The notes beneath the pieces are model-generated. The model searched no databases. It was given only the letters and a program-made list of their open reading frames with translations, and had not been told where the DNA came from. The position numbers were made by a program, and so were the translations under genes. A stretch of 8,121 bases of DNA from Bacilli bacterium (GTDB lineage Bacteria > Bacillota_I > Bacilli_A > RF39 > UBA660): NCBI GenBank assembly GCA_016296185.1, contig JAEDJT010000052.1, forward strand, positions 1-8,121, given 5' to 3'. Below are positions 5,448-8,121 of this stretch, in pieces (position 1 is the stretch's first letter; each line of letters starts with the position of its first letter).

Positions 5448-6674
5448 ATGGATAAACAAAGTTTAACAGGTATCGAACTTCCTAAAATGTCAGCTGAAAC
5501 AGACGAAGCAACAACTGTAAAAATGCCAGCTGAAAAAAGTGAAGAAGTAGAAATGCCAAAAGTTGCAGAAAATAAAACAGAAGAAAAAGAATCTGCTAGT
5601 ACAGCAACAAGTCAAAATGAAGGAATAGAACTTCCAGACATTGTAGTTCCAGAAGAAGAAAAACATATTCCTACATTAGAAGAACTAGAAGCTCAAAGAA
5701 AAGCAGAAGAAAAAGCAGAGAAAACTATAAAAAAAGAAAACCATGAAAGAACTTTTACTCGTAATGAAGAAGTTCTATATACAGAGAAAGAAGAAAAAGA
5801 AGGAAATCCAATTGTATTATTAGTTATATTTGCAGTAATAGTATCATTTGTATTTTTATTACCTGTAATTAATACTAATTTAAGAAAAATATTTGGATTA
5901 GATTATAGTTACTTTGAAAACAAATGGTCAGCAACACCAACTGCACCACAAATTCAACAAGAAACACAAAAACATAGTTTTAAAGATTCATCAACAAGAG
6001 TTGAGATTGGTAACTTAGCATTAACAAACTTTGTTACAACAAAAAATGATGAAAAATATGAAATTGACTTCACTATAATAAATGAAGGTGATGAATCATA
6101 TATCTATGATAAAAAATATTATATAGTTTTATATAATGACGATAACTTAATATATAGAGCATTAATTCACTCATATAAACCATTAGCTTCAAAAGCAGCT
6201 GATGAATTAAGTTTACCAATAACAGAATTTGCATATAAAAGAGCAAATGGTTTTGAATTAGTTGAAATAAGTGAAACTCAATATCCAGAAGTTGAATTTG
6301 TTGGACAATCTGATAATTATGATTTATTAACATGTACATACAATAATGATACTATGGAATATTATTTTGAAGATAACATGTTAATAAAAGTAAAAGAAAA
6401 ATATTTCGAAGAAAAAATGGAATCTTATACATATCAAGAAGACTATGAAGATTACAAAGGTTATTCATATAAATATAACCAAATAAATGGATTCGAATCT
6501 ACATTTGTAGAAACATCAGAAGATTTTACAATGATTGCAACAGGTAACTTAAATCAAATACAAGATATAACAATGAGTGATTTAAAAGTATACAAATTCT
6601 TTAAGTATCGTACTAACAGTCGTGTAGTAGCATTTGAAATGTCAGCATTAGGATATACTTGCGATAATAAATAG
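5448..6674 (+). CDS. Single-pass membrane protein with [IV]x[LM]P motifs, upstream of scpAB
   Basis: I do not recognise a named family. The 408-residue protein has a long charged N-terminal region (1-119), one membrane helix (about 121-141) and a C-terminal domain (about 155-408). The N-terminal region holds four similar short motifs, IELPK (9), VKMPA (24), VEMPK (34) and IELPD (60), then a Glu/Lys/Ala-rich stretch (about 74-97) likely to be a helix or coiled coil. The C-terminal part has a beta-rich segment (about 184-265, with YYIVLYNDDNLIYRALI) that recalls FxLYD-like domains, and a final part bounded by the only two cysteines, C296 and C405. The lack of a signal before the helix suggests the N-terminus is cytoplasmic and the C-terminus outside. 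AAGGGAT (5437-5443) supports the ATG at 5448. It is co-transcribed with scpA, 14 bp downstream. Confidence 0.85.
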   Translation: MDKQSLTGIELPKMSAETDEATTVKMPAEKSEEVEMPKVAENKTEEKESASTATSQNEGIELPDIVVPEEEKHIPTLEELEAQRKAEEKAEKTIKKENHERTFTRNEEVLYTEKEEKEGNPIVLLVIFAVIVSFVFLLPVINTNLRKIFGLDYSYFENKWSATPTAPQIQQETQKHSFKDSSTRVEIGNLALTNFVTTKNDEKYEIDFTIINEGDESYIYDKKYYIVLYNDDNLIYRALIHSYKPLASKAADELSLPITEFAYKRANGFELVEISETQYPEVEFVGQSDNYDLLTCTYNNDTMEYYFEDNMLIKVKEKYFEEKMESYTYQEDYEDYKGYSYKYNQINGFESTFVETSEDFTMIATGNLNQIQDITMSDLKVYKFFKYRTNSRVVAFEMSALGYTCDNK

Positions 6675-6688
6675 AAAGAATGATAGTG

Positions 6689-7414
6689 ATGACTTACAAT
6701 TTTTGTACAAATGATTTTGAAGGACCATTAGATTTATTATTACACCTTGTAAAAGAATCAAAGATGGATATATATGAAATAAATATAAGAGAAATAATAG
6801 ATCAATATTTAACATTAATCCATGAAGAAAAAGAAAAAAATATTGATACTGCAAGTGAATACTTAGTAATGGCAGCAGAATTAATACATTTAAAAAGTAA
6901 GTTATTAATAAATAGAAAAGATGAAGAAGTAAGTGAAGAAGATGAATTTACAATTAATTCAGAAGAAGACTTACGTAATAAATTATTAGAATATGAAAAA
7001 TATAAAGAAATAACAAAAGAATTTCAAGAATTAGAAAATAAAAGAAATGAAGTTTATACAAAATTACCAGAAAGTTTAAAAGAGTTCTTCCCAGAACAAA
7101 AACTAACAAAAGGTGAGTTTGATTTAAATGATTTATTCAATGCTTATATGAATTATATAGAAAAGCAAAAGCTAACTAAACCATTAAATACAAAAATAAC
7201 AAAAAAAGAAATAAGTGTTGAATCAAAAATTAAAGATATAAGAAAAATTCTTAGTACTAGAAGTAGAATTAATTTTATTGAACTGTTTGAAGAAACATCA
7301 AAAGAAAGTATAATTGTTACTTTCTTATCAGTATTAGAAATGTGTAAGACAGATGAAATATTATTAACTCAAGAAGATAACTTCAGTCCTATTATGATAG
7401 AGAAGAGAGTATAG
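6689..7414 (+). CDS. scpA: Segregation and condensation protein A (ScpA), kleisin of Smc
   Basis: A 241-residue protein of normal ScpA length (about 240-260). ScpA is the kleisin that bridges the Smc dimer heads and binds a ScpB dimer; the complex compacts the chromosome and helps segregate origins. The hallmark FEGPLDLLLHLVKESK (10-25) is near-perfect and lies in the N-terminal Smc-neck-binding domain, followed by ASEYLVMAAELIHLKSKLL (55-73). A charged middle (about 75-130) contacts ScpB, and a C-terminal winged-helix domain (about 165-241) binds the other Smc head. The start is uncertain: ATG at 6689 has a degenerate AAGAATGAT (6677-6684) at normal spacing and matches the family's usual start, while ATG at 6680 would add three residues. 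It is probably translationally coupled to the gene upstream, and scpB follows after one base. Confidence 0.95.
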   Translation: MTYNFCTNDFEGPLDLLLHLVKESKMDIYEINIREIIDQYLTLIHEEKEKNIDTASEYLVMAAELIHLKSKLLINRKDEEVSEEDEFTINSEEDLRNKLLEYEKYKEITKEFQELENKRNEVYTKLPESLKEFFPEQKLTKGEFDLNDLFNAYMNYIEKQKLTKPLNTKITKKEISVESKIKDIRKILSTRSRINFIELFEETSKESIIVTFLSVLEMCKTDEILLTQEDNFSPIMIEKRV

Positions 7415-7415
7415 T

Positions 7416-7994
7416 ATGAATTTATTAGGAGTTTTGGAAGGTATCCTTTTCGTAGTAGGCGATGAAGGAGTTACATTAAATCAAGTATGTGAAATTTTAG
7501 AAATAGATCTAGAACAAGCAAAAGAATTATTAATGGAATTAAAAAAACAATATGAAGATGAAAAAAGAGGAATAAGAATTAGTTACTTAGGTGATGCCTT
7601 TAAATTAACAACAAAAAAAGAACATAAGGAATATTATCAAAAACTAATTGAAAATCCAGAAAGTAATACATTATCTCCAGCTGCACTAGAAACACTTGCA
7701 ATAATCGCATATAATCAACCTATAACAAGAATTGAAATTGATGAAATGCGTGGAGTAAACAATACACATATGATAAGAAAATTATTAGCAAAAGGATTAA
7801 TAAAAGAAAGTGGTAAATCTACATTAGCAGGTAGACCAAATCTATATGCAACAACAAGTGATTTCTTAGATTATTTTGGATTATCATCAATATCAGAATT
7901 ACCAACAATAATAAAAGAAGAAACACCAGTTGAAGAAGATAAAGAATTATTTACTTCAATATATAAAGAAAGAACAGAAAGTAGTGAAAAATAA
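7416..7994 (+). CDS. scpB: Segregation and condensation protein B (ScpB)
   Basis: A 192-residue protein matching ScpB (about 180-200). It forms a dimer of tandem winged-helix domains that binds the middle of ScpA in the Smc-ScpAB complex. The first domain is about 1-80, with LEGILFVVGDEGVTLNQV (7-24). The second, about 85-160, has the family block LSPAALETLAIIAYNQPITR (86-105) followed by EIDEMRGVN, then AGRPNLYATTSDFLDYFGL (138-156). A charged, probably flexible tail follows (165-192). The ATG at 7416 comes one base after the scpA stop, with only a purine-rich GAAGAGAG (7402-7409) upstream, so it is likely coupled to scpA. The stop codon lies in the loop of the operon's terminator. No features are unusual for the family. 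Confidence 0.96.
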   Translation: MNLLGVLEGILFVVGDEGVTLNQVCEILEIDLEQAKELLMELKKQYEDEKRGIRISYLGDAFKLTTKKEHKEYYQKLIENPESNTLSPAALETLAIIAYNQPITRIEIDEMRGVNNTHMIRKLLAKGLIKESGKSTLAGRPNLYATTSDFLDYFGLSSISELPTIIKEETPVEEDKELFTSIYKERTESSEK

Positions 7995-8008
7995 TCACTA
8001 CTTTTTTT
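7978..8008 (+). terminator. Intrinsic terminator of the scpAB operon
   Basis: AAAGTAGTGA (7978-7987) pairs with TCACTACTTT (7995-8004) over 10 bp around a 7-nt loop, and T residues continue to 8008. The loop contains the scpB stop TAA (7992-7994), so the 5' arm encodes the last residues of ScpB. Confidence 0.92.
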
Positions 8009-8014
8009 AAAATA

Positions 8015-8023
8015 TGTTATACT
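8015..8023 (+). promoter_or_regulatory. Extended -10 promoter for tRNA-Leu
   Basis: TGTTATACT matches the extended -10 (TGN plus TATACT, five of six bases) and lies directly behind the scpAB terminator. Transcription would start near 8030, five bases before the mature tRNA. No convincing -35 is seen 17 bp upstream, where the terminator arm lies. Confidence 0.5.
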
Positions 8024-8034
8024 TAAGAAGTAAT

Positions 8035-8121
8035 GCCTTTGTGGCGGAATTGGTAGACGCGGCGGACTCAAAATCCGTTGGTAGCAATATCGTGTCGGTT
8101 CGAGTCCGACCAGAGGCACCA
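8035..8121 (+). tRNA. tRNA-Leu (anticodon CAA)
   Basis: A complete class II tRNA of 87 nt. The acceptor stem pairs GCCTTTG (8035-8041) with CAGAGGC (8111-8117), including one G-U pair, followed by discriminator A and an encoded CCA (8119-8121). The D arm contains GGTAGACGC. The anticodon stem GCGGA/TCCGT holds the loop CTCAAAA, giving anticodon CAA after U33, so it reads the Leu codon UUG. A long variable arm (GGTA/TATC around a GCAA tetraloop) is typical of tRNA-Leu. The T arm is GTCGG/CCGAC with loop TTCGAGT. The gene ends at the last base of the window. Confidence 0.97.

Noticed and set aside
6073..6854. Two minus-strand open frames (6073-6339 and 6648-6854)
   Set aside because: Leucine/Tyr-rich shadows of the membrane-protein gene and scpA, with no ribosome sites.
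7871..8119. Minus-strand open frame of 82 residues starting MPLVGLEPT
   Set aside because: It is the reverse complement of tRNA-Leu and the scpB end. Translated tRNA of this kind is a well-known false gene product.
1..8121. Mycoplasma-type code with TGA as Trp
   Set aside because: The genes use TGG for Trp, contain no internal TGA, and spoVAD ends at TGA exactly where the family ends.
1..8121. Mobile element, CRISPR array or defence island
   Set aside because: No transposase, integrase, regularly spaced repeats, terminal inverted repeats or defence-family domains were seen. A tRNA at the edge alone does not show an integration site.

Overview
The window is very AT-rich (by eye about a quarter G+C) and every gene I can support lies on the + strand. 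Arginine is almost always AGA and UGG is the only Trp codon. The genes end at ordinary stops, including a TGA at the spoVAD/spoVAE junction, so the standard bacterial code fits and the Mycoplasma code does not. Shine-Dalgarno sites are mostly AGGTGAT, an exact complement of the usual 16S rRNA 3' end. With spoVA genes, a forespore-type sigma factor and scpAB, this points to a low-GC, possibly spore-forming Firmicute (Bacillota). An uncultured gut Bacilli or Clostridia lineage is my guess, but the sequence does not settle the order.

Layout. (1) 3-656: the 3' part of a gene for a single-pass membrane protein with a Pro/Glu linker and an ectodomain with one Cys at each end. (2) 723-1355: a stand-alone small zinc-phospholipase-C-like protein. 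(3) 1518-2891: a stand-alone, membrane-anchored or secreted surface protein. (4) 2986-5372: a tight operon of a SigF/SigG-type sigma factor, spoVAC, spoVAD and spoVAE, preceded by a long dyad that overlaps a possible promoter. (5) 5448-7994: an operon of a second single-pass membrane protein with scpA and scpB, the kleisin and winged-helix partners of Smc. (6) 8035-8121: tRNA-Leu(CAA), which ends with its encoded CCA at the last base of the window.

How the parts work together. SpoVAC, SpoVAD and SpoVAE are the minimal set for moving dipicolinic acid (DPA) into the forespore. Having the sigma gene 23 bp upstream recalls the sigF-spoVA linkage of Bacillus subtilis. Here, however, spoIIAA and spoIIAB are not next to the sigma gene; a terminator and a surface-protein gene take their place. 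ScpA and ScpB act in chromosome condensation and segregation. Each transcription unit ends in an intrinsic terminator whose hairpin begins in, or at the stop codon of, the last gene, and several predicted promoters sit directly behind these terminators.

No defence system, CRISPR array, insertion sequence or prophage gene was seen. The parts most worth a second look are the dyad upstream of the sigma gene, the sigma factor without its adjacent regulators, and the two single-pass membrane proteins.
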